Shown here: piece after piece, positions 1-8,374 of the stretch
Layout of the letters: every line of letters starts with the position of its first letter
How positions within the stretch are numbered: the first letter of the stretch is position 1
Assembly (NCBI RefSeq): GCF_900104515.1
Contig: NZ_FNJL01000016.1
Span: 50,633-114,632 of the forward strand
From: Paracidovorax cattleyae
GTDB taxonomy: Bacteria > Pseudomonadota > Gammaproteobacteria > Burkholderiales > Burkholderiaceae_C
Direction of reading: 5' to 3'
DNA: 64,000 nt
The notes under the pieces: model-generated
What the model was told of the DNA's origin: nothing
Databases searched by the model: none
What the model saw: the letters and a program-made list of their open reading frames with translations, nothing else
Program-made: the position numbers and the translations under genes

Positions 1-279
1 CCGGGCCTGGAGCGCCTGCTGGTGCAGGCCCTGGGCAACGCCTCCGGCCCCTCGCTCGACCCGGGCGTGGCCGACATCCTCACGCAGAAGGCCGCGGAAG
101 TGGCCATGAGGCAGGAAGAAATGGGCATGCCCGCCTGCCTGCTCGTGCCCGACGCCATCCGCAACGCCGTCTCGCGCCTCGTGCGCCGCGTCGCCCCGCG
201 CCTGCAGGTGCTCGCCCACAGCGAGATCCCTGAAACCCACACCATCCGCATCGGCCCGATCCTCAAAGGTGCAGCATGA
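1..279 (+). CDS. flhA: Flagellar export gate protein FlhA, C-terminal end (partial)
   Basis: The reading frame is open from the first base, so this is the 3' end of a longer gene. The roughly 92 visible residues have the features of the FlhA cytosolic C-terminus, including the stretch ACLLVPDAIRNAVSRLVRR and the ending HTIRIGPIL. FlhA is the inner-membrane gate of the flagellar type III export apparatus, and this domain docks chaperone-substrate complexes. Its stop overlaps the flhF start by 4 bases (276-279), implying translational coupling. The order flhA-flhF fits a flagellar operon. Confidence 0.9.
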   Translation, partial: PGLERLLVQALGNASGPSLDPGVADILTQKAAEVAMRQEEMGMPACLLVPDAIRNAVSRLVRRVAPRLQVLAHSEIPETHTIRIGPILKGAA

Positions 280-1865
280 ACATCAAACGCTTTACCGCTC
301 CCACCTCCCGTGAGGCCCTGGCCAAGGCGCGCATGGCCTTCGGAGACGGCACGCTGATCCTGTCGAACCGCCAGATCGCCGGCGGCGTCGAGGTGATGGC
401 CACCGCGGAGGACACGCTGTCCTCGCTGGAGAGCACCGCCGCCGAGCCCGCGCCCGCCGCCTCCAGGCAGCAGGAACGCGCCCCGTCCGCCTCCCGGCTG
501 CAGGAACGCGCCGCCGACATGGCCGCCAACCCGGCGCAGTCGAGCCGGCCGCTGCGCGCGGCGCAGCGGGCCGAGGCACCGCGCAACCCGGTGGCGCAGG
601 ATACGGAACAGCTGGCGATGAGCACCCTCTCCTTCCAGGACTATGTGCGCGAGCGCATGCTGCGCCGCCGCCACGAGGCCATGCACGGCGCGGCGCCAGC
701 CCCCGTTGCCGCGCCGCAGCAGTTGCTGCAGCCCCAGCGCGCACCGCTGTCCCGCACCGAGGCCCCGCGCATGGCCGAGCGCGCCATGGCGCCCGCCAGC
801 GCCCCCCTGCCGCGGCACAACCCGATGCACGCCATCCCCCTGGGCCTGCCGCCCGAGCAGCCCGTGCGCGAACGCCGCGTGCAGGCCCCCGTGCCCTCGC
901 TGGCCCAGGAGTCCGGACAGCAGAACCTGATGAGCGAGCTGCAGTCCATGAAGGACCTCATCGAGGACCGCTTCAACACGCTGGCCTGGCTGGGCCAGGC
1001 ACGGCAGAACCCGATTCAGTCCAACCTGATGCTCAAGCTCATCCGGGCGGGCTACTCGCCTTCGCTGGCGCGCGCCGTGCTGGAGCGGCTGCCGGAGGAA
1101 CTGGGCGCCGCCCATGCCGTGCGCTGGCTGATGGAAGTGCTGGAGCGCAACCTCAAGACCGATGCGCACCAGCGCCCCCTGTACGAGGAAGGCGGCGTGT
1201 ACGCGATGGTGGGAGCCACCGGCGTGGGCAAGACCACCACGACCGCCAAGCTCGCCGCCCTGTGCGCCCGCATCCACGGCCCGGCCAGCGTCGGCCTGAT
1301 CACCCTGGACACCTACCGCGTGGGCGCCCACGAGCAGTTGCGCTCCTACGGCCGCATGCTCGGCGTGGTGGCGCACCTCGCCCACGACCGCGCCGCCCTG
1401 CAGGACCTGCTCGGTCTGCTGGCCGGCAAGAAGATGGTGCTGATCGACACCACCGGCATCGCCCCGCGTGACCCGCGCAAGCGCGACATGCTGGATGTGC
1501 TCGACCTGCCCGGCGTGAACCGCCTGCTGGTGCTCAACGCGGGCTGCCACGGCGACACGCTGGACGACGTGCTCACCGGTTTCCGGACCGGCGGCTCGCA
1601 GCAGGCCATCCTCTCCAAGGTGGACGAGGCCGTGAAGCTCGGCCCGGCAGTGGATGCGCTGATCCGCCACCAGATGGTGCTGCGCGGCGTGACCAACGGC
1701 CAGCGCGTGCCCGAGGACTGGGAAGCGGCCGATGCCCAGAAGCTGATCGCCACCTCCATGCGTTCGCCCGCGAAGTCGGCGTTCGACCCGAAAGCCTCGG
1801 ACCTGAACTTCTTCTTCTCGCACTCTCCCGAACTCGCCACGGAAAGGGCCCTGGTCGATGCTTGA
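276..1865 (+). CDS. flhF: Flagellar biosynthesis SRP-like GTPase FlhF
   Basis: This 529-residue protein sets flagellar number and polar placement in polarly flagellated bacteria. The first residues (MNIKRFTAPTSREALAKAR) are the typical FlhF B-domain start. A long Ala/Pro/Arg-rich linker fills about residues 50-200, and the C-terminal NG GTPase domain follows. The P-loop GATGVGKTTTT lies near residue 313, the DTYRVGAHEQL segment follows, then the G3-like LIDTTG and the G4-like SKVD. Length is within the family range. The start overlaps the flhA stop, and the end overlaps the next gene by 8 bases (1858-1865). Confidence 0.95.
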   Translation: MNIKRFTAPTSREALAKARMAFGDGTLILSNRQIAGGVEVMATAEDTLSSLESTAAEPAPAASRQQERAPSASRLQERAADMAANPAQSSRPLRAAQRAEAPRNPVAQDTEQLAMSTLSFQDYVRERMLRRRHEAMHGAAPAPVAAPQQLLQPQRAPLSRTEAPRMAERAMAPASAPLPRHNPMHAIPLGLPPEQPVRERRVQAPVPSLAQESGQQNLMSELQSMKDLIEDRFNTLAWLGQARQNPIQSNLMLKLIRAGYSPSLARAVLERLPEELGAAHAVRWLMEVLERNLKTDAHQRPLYEEGGVYAMVGATGVGKTTTTAKLAALCARIHGPASVGLITLDTYRVGAHEQLRSYGRMLGVVAHLAHDRAALQDLLGLLAGKKMVLIDTTGIAPRDPRKRDMLDVLDLPGVNRLLVLNAGCHGDTLDDVLTGFRTGGSQQAILSKVDEAVKLGPAVDALIRHQMVLRGVTNGQRVPEDWEAADAQKLIATSMRSPAKSAFDPKASDLNFFFSHSPELATERALVDA

Positions 1866-2655
1866 CACTGCCTTCCACCAGGGCGCGAGCCTGCTGCGCC
1901 TGATGCCCGGGTCACCCCTGCGCCTGCTGGCCATCCTGGCGCAGCCGGATGCCGCCTACGGGCTCGAGACGTTCTTCCAGGTGTGCTCGGCACTGCAGCG
2001 CATGGGCTACCCCGTGGCGGTGCTCGACGGCACCGCGCGCGAGACCGATGCCTCCCCCGGCCTGGCCCATCTGCTGGCCGAGCCGTCCTGGCAGGACGGT
2101 GCACCGCTGGACACGGGCGCCGCCGCAGCGGCCTCGCTGGCCGTGCTGCCGGCCGCCTACGGACTGCGACGGCTGGCCCGCCAGAGCACCGATGCGGTCG
2201 CGGCCCAGCAGACCCTGCAGCCCTTCTTCCGCTCCTACGCGGTGCTGGCGATCTATGCCCCGGCAGAGGCGCTGGCGCCTCTGGTGCGCGACACGGCCGC
2301 GGTGCCGCTGCTGATCGCCGAGGGCGGCGACCATGCGATGCGCAGCTACCGCCAGCTCAAGCACATGGCGCTGCATGCCGGCGTACCCTGCACGGTGGCC
2401 TCGGTGCTGCCCACCGACCGGCCCGCCAGCCTGCACCGCGTCCATGCCACGCTCGCCACCCTGCAGCGCTGCGCCGAGCGGCACCTGGGCAGCGAACTGC
2501 GCACCACCACCCTGCGGGCCAACCATCCGCAGGATCTGCAGCGCCTGGCCTTGCAACTGCTGGAAAACGCGGGCACCATTGGTGCCGCGCCGGTCGCTGC
2601 CGTCCCGCCCTTCGGTACGCAGCGGCCTGCCCAGCCCTTCGCACGGAGCCACTGA
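1858..2655 (+). CDS. FlhG-position protein lacking a Walker A motif
   Basis: The 265-residue product sits between flhF and fliA, where the MinD-like ATPase FlhG (FleN/YlxH) is normally encoded. The start MLDTAFHQGASLLRL and the general alpha/beta pattern suggest a MinD-type fold. The deviant Walker A (GKGGxGKT) that should lie near the N-terminus is absent; the corresponding region reads LRLLAILAQPDAAYGLETFF. No clear switch motifs are visible either. The sequence suggests a divergent FlhG relative that no longer binds ATP in the usual way. It overlaps flhF by 8 bases and precedes fliA by 4. Function is inferred from position. Confidence 0.6.
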   Translation: MLDTAFHQGASLLRLMPGSPLRLLAILAQPDAAYGLETFFQVCSALQRMGYPVAVLDGTARETDASPGLAHLLAEPSWQDGAPLDTGAAAAASLAVLPAAYGLRRLARQSTDAVAAQQTLQPFFRSYAVLAIYAPAEALAPLVRDTAAVPLLIAEGGDHAMRSYRQLKHMALHAGVPCTVASVLPTDRPASLHRVHATLATLQRCAERHLGSELRTTTLRANHPQDLQRLALQLLENAGTIGAAPVAAVPPFGTQRPAQPFARSH

Positions 2656-2659
2656 TCCG

Positions 2660-3376
2660 ATGTACACCGCCAAAGGACAGCTCAACCGCGATGCACTGAT
2701 CCGCCAGCACGCGCCGCTGGTCCGACGGATCGCGCACCACATGATCGCGAAGCTTCCGCCCAACGTGGAGCTGGACGATCTGATCCAGGTCGGCATGATC
2801 GGGCTCAACGAGGCGTTGTCGCGCTACGAGGTGACACAGGGCGTGCAGTTCGAGACCTTCGCCTCCCAGCGCATCCGCGGCGCCATGCTCGACGAGCTGC
2901 GTGAGGGCGACTGGATGTCGCGCAGTTCGCGCAAGAGCCAGAAGGAGATCGAGCATGCGGTGACCCGGCTGGAACAGAAGCTCGGCCGCAGCCCGCTGGA
3001 GTCCGAGATCGCCACCGAGCTCGAACTCAGCCTCTCCGAATACCAGTCCCTGCTGAGCAAGGTGCGTGGCACCCAGCTGGTCTATCTGGAAGACATGACG
3101 CGCGGCGACGACGACGATGACGGCTTCCTCGACCGCCACGTGGCCGACGGCGCGGCCGACCCCATGGCCATGCTGCGCGACCAGCGCCTGCGCGCCTCCC
3201 TGGTGACGGCGATCAAGGCCCTGCCGGAGCGGGAGCAGCAGATCATGGGCATGTACTACGAGCACGACATGAACCTGAAGGAGATCGCCGCCGTGCTGGG
3301 TGTGACCGAATCGCGCATCTGCCAGCTGCACAGCCAGTCGATCGCCCGGCTGCGGGCGAAGATGCGCAGCCATTGA
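2660..3376 (+). CDS. fliA: Flagellar sigma factor FliA (sigma-28)
   Basis: The 238-residue product is the RNA polymerase sigma factor for late flagellar and chemotaxis genes. Region 2 contains HAPLVRRIAHHMIAKLPPNVE and LDDLIQVGMIGLNEAL. The RGAMLDELREGDW segment and a region 4 helix-turn-helix (LKEIAAVLGVTESRICQLHSQ) are typical of FliA. The ATG at 2660 follows the previous stop closely; longer upstream frames are shadows. FlgM, its anti-sigma factor, is encoded nearby on the other strand behind a sigma-28-type promoter. A strong terminator follows. Confidence 0.96.
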   Translation: MYTAKGQLNRDALIRQHAPLVRRIAHHMIAKLPPNVELDDLIQVGMIGLNEALSRYEVTQGVQFETFASQRIRGAMLDELREGDWMSRSSRKSQKEIEHAVTRLEQKLGRSPLESEIATELELSLSEYQSLLSKVRGTQLVYLEDMTRGDDDDDGFLDRHVADGAADPMAMLRDQRLRASLVTAIKALPEREQQIMGMYYEHDMNLKEIAAVLGVTESRICQLHSQSIARLRAKMRSH

Positions 3377-3393
3377 TGCTGCCGGATGAAAGA

Positions 3394-3418
3394 AGGGCCC
3401 CTCGGGGGCCCTTTTTTT
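3394..3418 (+). terminator. Rho-independent terminator after fliA
   Basis: A perfect 8-bp stem (AGGGCCCC / GGGGCCCT) with a 3-base loop is followed by a run of seven T residues ending at 3418. It starts 17 bases past the fliA stop and closes the flhA-flhF-fliA transcription unit. The minus-strand flgN gene ends just beyond, so the hairpin may also act on converging transcription, but the U-tract favours the plus strand. Confidence 0.9.
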
Positions 3419-3457
3419 GTGGCGCGGCCGTCTCCTGCCCGGCCAGGCGGCCGCCGT

Positions 3458-3868
3458 TCAGCCCTGTGACCGGTAGATCCGGGCGGCGCCGCCGTGCATG
3501 CCGTTGCCGGCAGGGCCGCGGCTGCCGTAGGTCGCGCCGTTCTGGTCCGGCGGCAGGAAGGTGGCCACCTGGCGGTTCGTGAGCGCAGCGAGCCGGGCCA
3601 GTTGCTCGCGCTGCAGGGACAGCTGGCTGCGCACGGCCTGGACACGGCGTGCCCAGTCGGCCGGCAGGGGCGGAGCGGAGGCAGGGCGGTTTTCCAGGGA
3701 GCGGGACAGGTCGAGCGCTGCCTGCTGCAGCAGCGGGGCACGGTGCTCCAGCGCGGGAGCATCCGCCTGCAGGAGCAGGGCCCCCACGTCGGCCAGGAGC
3801 GACTCGACGGTGCCGAGCAGGGCTTCGGGCGAGCGGGGGGAAGAAGGTGAAGCGGGAGAGTGGTGCAT
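3458..3868 (-). CDS. flgN: Flagella synthesis protein FlgN (export chaperone)
   Basis: The product of about 136 residues is mostly helical and matches the FlgN chaperone pattern, with an N-terminal helix (LLGTVESLLADVGALLLQAD) and a later helix (QLSLQREQLARLAALTNRQVATFLPP). The position directly downstream of flgM is the usual flgMN arrangement. FlgN binds the hook-filament junction proteins FlgK and FlgL before export, and both are encoded in this window. The start is uncertain: ATG at 3868 is used here, and ATG at 3895 would add nine residues. Confidence 0.8.
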   Translation of the reverse strand: MHHSPASPSSPRSPEALLGTVESLLADVGALLLQADAPALEHRAPLLQQAALDLSRSLENRPASAPPLPADWARRVQAVRSQLSLQREQLARLAALTNRQVATFLPPDQNGATYGSRGPAGNGMHGGAARIYRSQG

Positions 3869-3944
3869 GGGTCGGTCCTGTGCCGACCGGCCCATGCAGG
3901 ACGCGGACCGTGTGCGCTACGGCCGCGCCGGGACAAGGGCCGGG

Positions 3945-4286
3945 TCAGTGGCTCTTGGGAGAGTGGGCGATGATTTCCTGGGCGTTCGAGAGCAGCTTGT
4001 CGGCGATGGCATCGGCATCGACCGTGAAGGTGCCCTTCTCGATGGCCGCGCGCACGGCCTTGACCTTGTTGGCGTCGAAATCCGCGCTGCTGCGCAGCGA
4101 CGGGTCCAGCGCCTTGGCGGCACTGGAGAACGTCACGGGCGTTCCGCCCGCGGCGGCGACCGTGGTTGCGGTCTTGGCGGCCTCTTCGGCGGCGGGCGCC
4201 GGGGCGGCCGCCTTGGCCTGTTGCTTGGCAGCCTGGACCTGCTGCGTCAGCGCATTCGGCAATTCCGGGTTTTGACTGATCTTCAT
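3945..4286 (-). CDS. flgM: Anti-sigma-28 factor FlgM
   Basis: The 113-residue product shows the FlgM pattern. It has a disordered Ala/Gln/Lys-rich N-terminus starting MKISQNPELPNAL and a C-terminal sigma-binding part (RSSADFDANKVKAVRAAIEKG, then ADAIADKLLSNAQEII). FlgM holds FliA inactive until the hook is complete and is then exported. It precedes flgN on the minus strand, and a near-consensus sigma-28 promoter lies upstream, as expected for FliA autoregulation. Confidence 0.92.
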   Translation of the reverse strand: MKISQNPELPNALTQQVQAAKQQAKAAAPAPAAEEAAKTATTVAAAGGTPVTFSSAAKALDPSLRSSADFDANKVKAVRAAIEKGTFTVDADAIADKLLSNAQEIIAHSPKSH

Positions 4287-4328
4287 CGCACTCTCCCACC
4301 CCGTTCGATGTGGGGCACAGTAGCAATG

Positions 4329-4355
4329 TTTTCGACCATCGGAGCGCGGACTTTA
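4329..4355 (-). promoter_or_regulatory. Sigma-28 (FliA) promoter for flgMN
   Basis: Read on the minus strand, the sequence is TAAAGTCC, then 11 bases, then GTCGAAAA. The known sigma-28 consensus is TAAAGTTT, N11, GCCGATAA, so the spacing is exact and both elements match closely. The -10 element lies about 43 bases upstream of the flgM ATG, which fits a short leader. Only the sequence match supports it. Confidence 0.8.
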
Positions 4356-4377
4356 GGCTTTTATTCGGAAACTGATG

Positions 4378-5160
4378 TCACAAACCGACCTCGACCGTTC
4401 CATCGTTGGAAACAATGCCCGCGATGACCCGGCCATTGTCCATGCGGACACGCACAGTCTCTCCGATCGAGCCTGCCGTGACGGCCTGCCCCGCAGATGT
4501 TACCGAATAGCCGCGCCCCTGGGCAACGACCCGCACCGGGGCGCCGGCACGGAAGGCCATCGGCGCCTTCACCATGTGCTGGCGCAGTGCCTGCCCGGCC
4601 ATGAGCGGGCGCGACGCCACCTGCCCGACCCAGTTTTCCGGGTTGGCCACGATGGCGGTCGTCTCGGCCGCCCAGTCCACTTCGGCCTGGGTGGCATCGG
4701 CCTCGGTCAGCACGGCACCGGAGGCCACGTTGCCGGTCAGCACCCAGGCAGGGCCGTAGGCCTTGACGGTGACGGGCAGGAAGACATTCCACGCCGTGGC
4801 CCCCTCGACGCAGCGCAGGCCCAGCCGCGTGCGGCCCCAGAGCCGGGAGCCGGCGGGAAGGTAGGGCTCCACCCGGGCGCAGGGCGCGAGGCGCAGCCGC
4901 GAATCGAGCTGGCCCACGCTCACTTCCATGCGCAGCGGCATGGAGGCGCCCGACACCTGGCTGCGCTGCAGGGCATCGTCGAGCCAGCGCTGGGTGATGG
5001 AGCCCAGGTCGGCCGTGGCGTCCGCGGCGGGTGCGCCCTGGGCCTGCACGGCCGCGGCGGCGCTCCAGGCCAGCAGCGCGGCGCCGGCCATGCGGGCCAG
5101 CACGCGGGTGCGGCGCGAGGCGGCGGGGCGGGAATTCGGCAGATGGGAATGGGGGGACAT
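4378..5160 (-). CDS. flgA: Flagellar P-ring assembly chaperone FlgA
   Basis: The start at 5160 is chosen because an AGGAGG Shine-Dalgarno sequence lies just upstream; longer frames to 5397 lack this support. The 260-residue product has a signal peptide (hydrophobic AGAALLAWSAAAAVQAQ around residues 25-41). The C-terminal SAF-like domain includes VASRPLMAGQALRQHMVKAP and ends GRVIAGIVSNDGTVEVGL, the usual FlgA ending. FlgA helps FlgI form the periplasmic P-ring. It is transcribed divergently from flgB, a common arrangement. Confidence 0.93.
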   Translation of the reverse strand: MSPHSHLPNSRPAASRRTRVLARMAGAALLAWSAAAAVQAQGAPAADATADLGSITQRWLDDALQRSQVSGASMPLRMEVSVGQLDSRLRLAPCARVEPYLPAGSRLWGRTRLGLRCVEGATAWNVFLPVTVKAYGPAWVLTGNVASGAVLTEADATQAEVDWAAETTAIVANPENWVGQVASRPLMAGQALRQHMVKAPMAFRAGAPVRVVAQGRGYSVTSAGQAVTAGSIGETVRVRMDNGRVIAGIVSNDGTVEVGL

Positions 5161-5405
5161 GGGGGCCTCCTGGCAGCCGGGCTGCGGCGATGGACGGGGC
5201 CGCCCGGACGGGGCAGTCCGGGGGCCATTGCACAACCTGGACTCTAGGGCGTGGAGCCGCCGGCGATGGACCGAACTGCGCGCCAATCCCCGCGTTCTTC
5301 GCGCTTTAGAAAAAAGGGTCCGTTTCCATAATCGGACCACGCCGAAAACCCGTGGCCCCGTGCCCCGCGACGGCTTCCGATTCCCTGTTTTCCGCAAGGT
5401 GCCCC
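5161..5405. promoter_or_regulatory. flgA/flgB divergent control region
   Basis: This 245-base gap should carry the promoters of flgA (minus) and of the flgB-L operon (plus). It contains an AT-richer island near 5302-5333. A 6-bp inverted repeat, GGTCCG (5317-5322) and CGGACC (5333-5338), has a 10-base spacer. No convincing sigma-28 or sigma-54 promoter was found, so control by the flagellar master regulator is an inference. The inverted repeat is the only discrete element seen. Confidence 0.4.
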
Positions 5406-5849
5406 ATGCTCGACAAGTTGACCGAAAGGCTGGATTTCCACGGCAACGCGCTCATGCTGCGTGCCGAGAGACAGCGCGCGATCGCGAGCAACATCGCCAA
5501 TGCCGACACCCCCGGGTACGTGGCGCGCGACTTCAATTTCGCCGATGCACTGCGCGACGCCACCGGCCAGGGAACGGGCGCCTCGTTCAACGCGGTGGAG
5601 CGCGCCCTCCAGCGCCAGCAGAGCGCGACCGATCCGCGCCACATCCCCCTGCCCGGCGCCACCACGGGCAGCGGCGCGCCCGGCTCCCTGGGCTACACGG
5701 TGCAGACCCAGCCGAGCCTGGACAACAACACGGTGGACCTGGACCGCGAGCGGGCCGCGTTCGCCGACAACGCCGTGCGCTACGAGGCCACGCTGCGCTT
5801 CATCAACGGCAACGCGCGCACCATGCTGAGCGCGATCCAGGGCCAGTGA
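5406..5849 (+). CDS. flgB: Flagellar proximal rod protein FlgB
   Basis: The 147-residue product starts MLDKLTERLDFHGNALMLRAERQ. It carries the rod-protein N-terminal signature RQRAIASNIANADTPGYVARDFNF and the conserved C-terminal helix segment FADNAVRYEATLRFINGNARTM. The ATG at 5406 is chosen because it gives the canonical FlgB start; an upstream frame from 5352 adds residues of unlike character. FlgB forms the cell-proximal rod with FlgC, FlgF and FlgG. It is the first gene of the flgBCDEFGH run. Confidence 0.95.
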   Translation: MLDKLTERLDFHGNALMLRAERQRAIASNIANADTPGYVARDFNFADALRDATGQGTGASFNAVERALQRQQSATDPRHIPLPGATTGSGAPGSLGYTVQTQPSLDNNTVDLDRERAAFADNAVRYEATLRFINGNARTMLSAIQGQ

Positions 5850-5902
5850 GGGCACCCGCACGCCTTCGCCGCCCGCAACGCACCAGGAAAGCGACCCCCG
5901 CC

Positions 5903-6307
5903 ATGTCCATGTTCTCGATCTTCGGCGTGTCCGGCAGCGCGATCAGCGCGCAGGCGCAGCGCCTCAACGTCGTGGCCAGCAACCTCGCCAACGTGGATGC
6001 CGTGGCCGGCCCCGACGGCCAGTCCTACAAGGCCCGGCAGGTGGTCTTCCAGACCGCGCCCATGGGCGACGAGAGCTCGGCCGGCGTGCGCGTGAGCTCC
6101 ATCACCGAAAGCCAGGCGCCCGGCAAGCGCGTGCTCGATCCCACCCATCCGCAGGCCGACGCGGAAGGCTACGTCACGCACTCCAACGTGAATCCGGTGG
6201 AAGAGATGGTCAACATGATCTCGGCCTCGCGCTCCTACCAGAACAACGTCGAGGTTCTCAACACCACCAAGTCGCTGCTGCTCAAGACGCTGCAGATGGG
6301 CCAGTAA
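5903..6307 (+). CDS. flgC: Flagellar proximal rod protein FlgC
   Basis: The 134-residue product has the rod signature in AQAQRLNVVASNLANVDA near the N-terminus. The C-terminal NPVEEMVNMISASRSYQNNVEVL segment is typical of FlgC. The start at 5903 lies 53 bases after flgB, and a very long upstream open frame is coincidental. Length matches the family. FlgC polymerises with FlgB in the proximal rod. Confidence 0.95.
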   Translation: MSMFSIFGVSGSAISAQAQRLNVVASNLANVDAVAGPDGQSYKARQVVFQTAPMGDESSAGVRVSSITESQAPGKRVLDPTHPQADAEGYVTHSNVNPVEEMVNMISASRSYQNNVEVLNTTKSLLLKTLQMGQ

Positions 6308-6329
6308 CTCCTTCCCGAAGGACCGCACC

Positions 6330-6980
6330 ATGATTCTCAATCCCATCGGCTCCACGGCCACCGTGAATACGAGCTCCAGCTCGAACTCCGCCACCGATCC
6401 GGCCGCCGCGCAGGACCGTTTCCTGAAGCTGCTGGTGGCGCAGCTCAACAACCAGGATCCGATGAATCCGCTGGACAACGCCCAGATGACTTCGCAGATG
6501 GCGCAGATCAACACGGTGACCGGCATCCAGCAGCTCAACCTGAGCATGCAGACCATGGCCGAACAGTTCACGACCATGCAGACCCTGCAGGGCACGATGA
6601 TGATCGGCCGCAGCGTGCTGACCGAGGGCTCCAAGATGACCTTCAAGGACAGCACCGGCACGGGCTCCTTCGACCTCAAGAGCGCCGCCACCGACGTCAA
6701 GGTGGAAGTCGTCACGCCGGGTGGCCAGGTGGTCGATACGGTGGACGTGGGCGCGAGCGCGGCGGGCCGCCACGACTTCACATGGGACGGCAGCAAGTAC
6801 AGCGGTACCCCCAGCGACCTGAGCTTCCGCGTGGTCGCGTCCACCAAGGACGGCGCCGTCGAGGCGACGCCGCTCATGCAGGCCAAGGTGGTGGGCACGG
6901 GCTCCAATGCCGGCGCCCTCACGCTGAACCTGGACACGGGCAGCACCGTGAACTACAGCAACATCCGCGCGGTGCTCTGA
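6330..6980 (+). CDS. flgD: Flagellar hook assembly scaffold FlgD
   Basis: The 216-residue product contains the FlgD signature DRFLKLLVAQLNNQDPMNPL and, nearby, AQMTSQMAQINTVTGIQQLN. A C-terminal FlgD Ig-like/tudor region follows, with WDGSKYSGTPSDLSFRVVAS. FlgD caps the growing hook and is discarded when hook assembly ends. It lies 22 bases after flgC and upstream of flgE, as usual. Confidence 0.95.
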   Translation: MILNPIGSTATVNTSSSSNSATDPAAAQDRFLKLLVAQLNNQDPMNPLDNAQMTSQMAQINTVTGIQQLNLSMQTMAEQFTTMQTLQGTMMIGRSVLTEGSKMTFKDSTGTGSFDLKSAATDVKVEVVTPGGQVVDTVDVGASAAGRHDFTWDGSKYSGTPSDLSFRVVASTKDGAVEATPLMQAKVVGTGSNAGALTLNLDTGSTVNYSNIRAVL

Positions 6981-7035
6981 CGGCCTCGCGCATTCCGCAA
7001 GACAACACCCCTTTTTCGTCCCCGAGGAGAGCACC

Positions 7036-8313
7036 ATGAGCTTCCAGCAAGGCCTGTCCGGCCTCAACGCCGCCAGCAAGAACCTGGACGTGATCGGCCA
7101 CAACGTGGCCAACTCCGGCACCGTCGGCTTCAAGGCGTCGCGCGCCGAATTCGCAGAGATGGTGGCCAATGCCATCGGCTCCGCGGGCGGCACCAATGCC
7201 GGCATCGGGGTGGAGCTGTCGGCGGTGTCGCAGCAGTTCAACCAGGGCAACGTTTCCGTCACCGGCAACAGCCTGGACGTGGCGATCAACGGCGACGGCT
7301 TCTTCACGCTGCAGCAGCCCGACGGCTCGCGCGCCTACACCCGTGCCGGCAACTTCAAGCTCGACAGCAACGGCCAGCTGGTGACCAACACCAAGGCGCA
7401 GGTCATGGGCTACGCGCTGGACCCGACCACGGGCAAGCGCACGGCGAGCAACGCCGCGCCGCTGTCCTTCCCCACATCCAAGCCGATTCCCGCCAAGCAG
7501 ACCACGGCGATCACGGCGGAGTTCAACCTCGACGCCCGCGCGCCCGATGCCGCCGGCGACTCCACGGCCACGCCACCCGTGCCCGCCACGCCGCGTTCCA
7601 CCTACGGCACGTCGATCAACGTGTACGACAGCCAGGGCGTGGCCAAGCCGGTGAGCCTATACTTCCAGAAGAACGGCGCCAACACCTGGGACGTGTACGA
7701 CAAGCTCGACGACGCCACGGCCACGCCGCCGGTGGTGGCCACGCCGATCGGCCAGATCAAGTTCGACGACAGCGGCAAGATCATCTCGCCGACCGCCACC
7801 GCACCGGAAACCGGCTTCCAGATGCCGCTCACCGTAAAGCCCACCCCGCCCAACCCGAACGGTCTGGCCGACTACACGGTGAACATCAAGCTCGACGGCG
7901 TGTCGCAATACGGCAAGGCGTTCGCGGTGTCCAACCTGTCGCAGGACGGCTACACGGCCGGCGAACTCACGGGCATCAGCATCGAGAACAACGGCACGGT
8001 GATGACGCGCTACTCCAACGGCGTGACGCGCGCAGAAGGCCAGGTGGCTCTGGCCAGCTTCCGCAATACGCAGGGGCTGGCTTCGGTGGGCAGCAACAAC
8101 TGGGTGGAGACGTTCGAGTCGGGCCAGCCGGTGCTGGGCACGCCCACCGAAGGCAAGTTCGGCGGGCTGCGCTCCGGCGCACTGGAGGATTCCAACGTGG
8201 ACCTCACGGCCGAGCTGGTGGGCATGATGACCGCCCAGCGCGCCTACCAGGCCAACGCCCAGACCATCAAGACGCAGGACCAGGTGATGTCCACGCTGGT
8301 GAACCTGCGCTGA
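7036..8313 (+). CDS. flgE: Flagellar hook protein FlgE
   Basis: The 425-residue product begins MSFQQGLSGLNAASKNLDVI with the NVANSGTVGFKASRAEF rod/hook signature. It ends with the conserved SNVDLTAELVGMMTAQRAYQ and KTQDQVMSTLVNLR segments. The central variable domain is rich in Thr, Pro and Ala. The start at 7036 follows GGAG in the leader. FlgE builds the hook that links the rod to the filament. Confidence 0.96.
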   Translation: MSFQQGLSGLNAASKNLDVIGHNVANSGTVGFKASRAEFAEMVANAIGSAGGTNAGIGVELSAVSQQFNQGNVSVTGNSLDVAINGDGFFTLQQPDGSRAYTRAGNFKLDSNGQLVTNTKAQVMGYALDPTTGKRTASNAAPLSFPTSKPIPAKQTTAITAEFNLDARAPDAAGDSTATPPVPATPRSTYGTSINVYDSQGVAKPVSLYFQKNGANTWDVYDKLDDATATPPVVATPIGQIKFDDSGKIISPTATAPETGFQMPLTVKPTPPNPNGLADYTVNIKLDGVSQYGKAFAVSNLSQDGYTAGELTGISIENNGTVMTRYSNGVTRAEGQVALASFRNTQGLASVGSNNWVETFESGQPVLGTPTEGKFGGLRSGALEDSNVDLTAELVGMMTAQRAYQANAQTIKTQDQVMSTLVNLR

Positions 8314-8374
8314 CGGCCCGATCCGGCTGATCCGCCACTGAACTCCGAACCCCCACCTTCCTGCAGGCCGAGCG

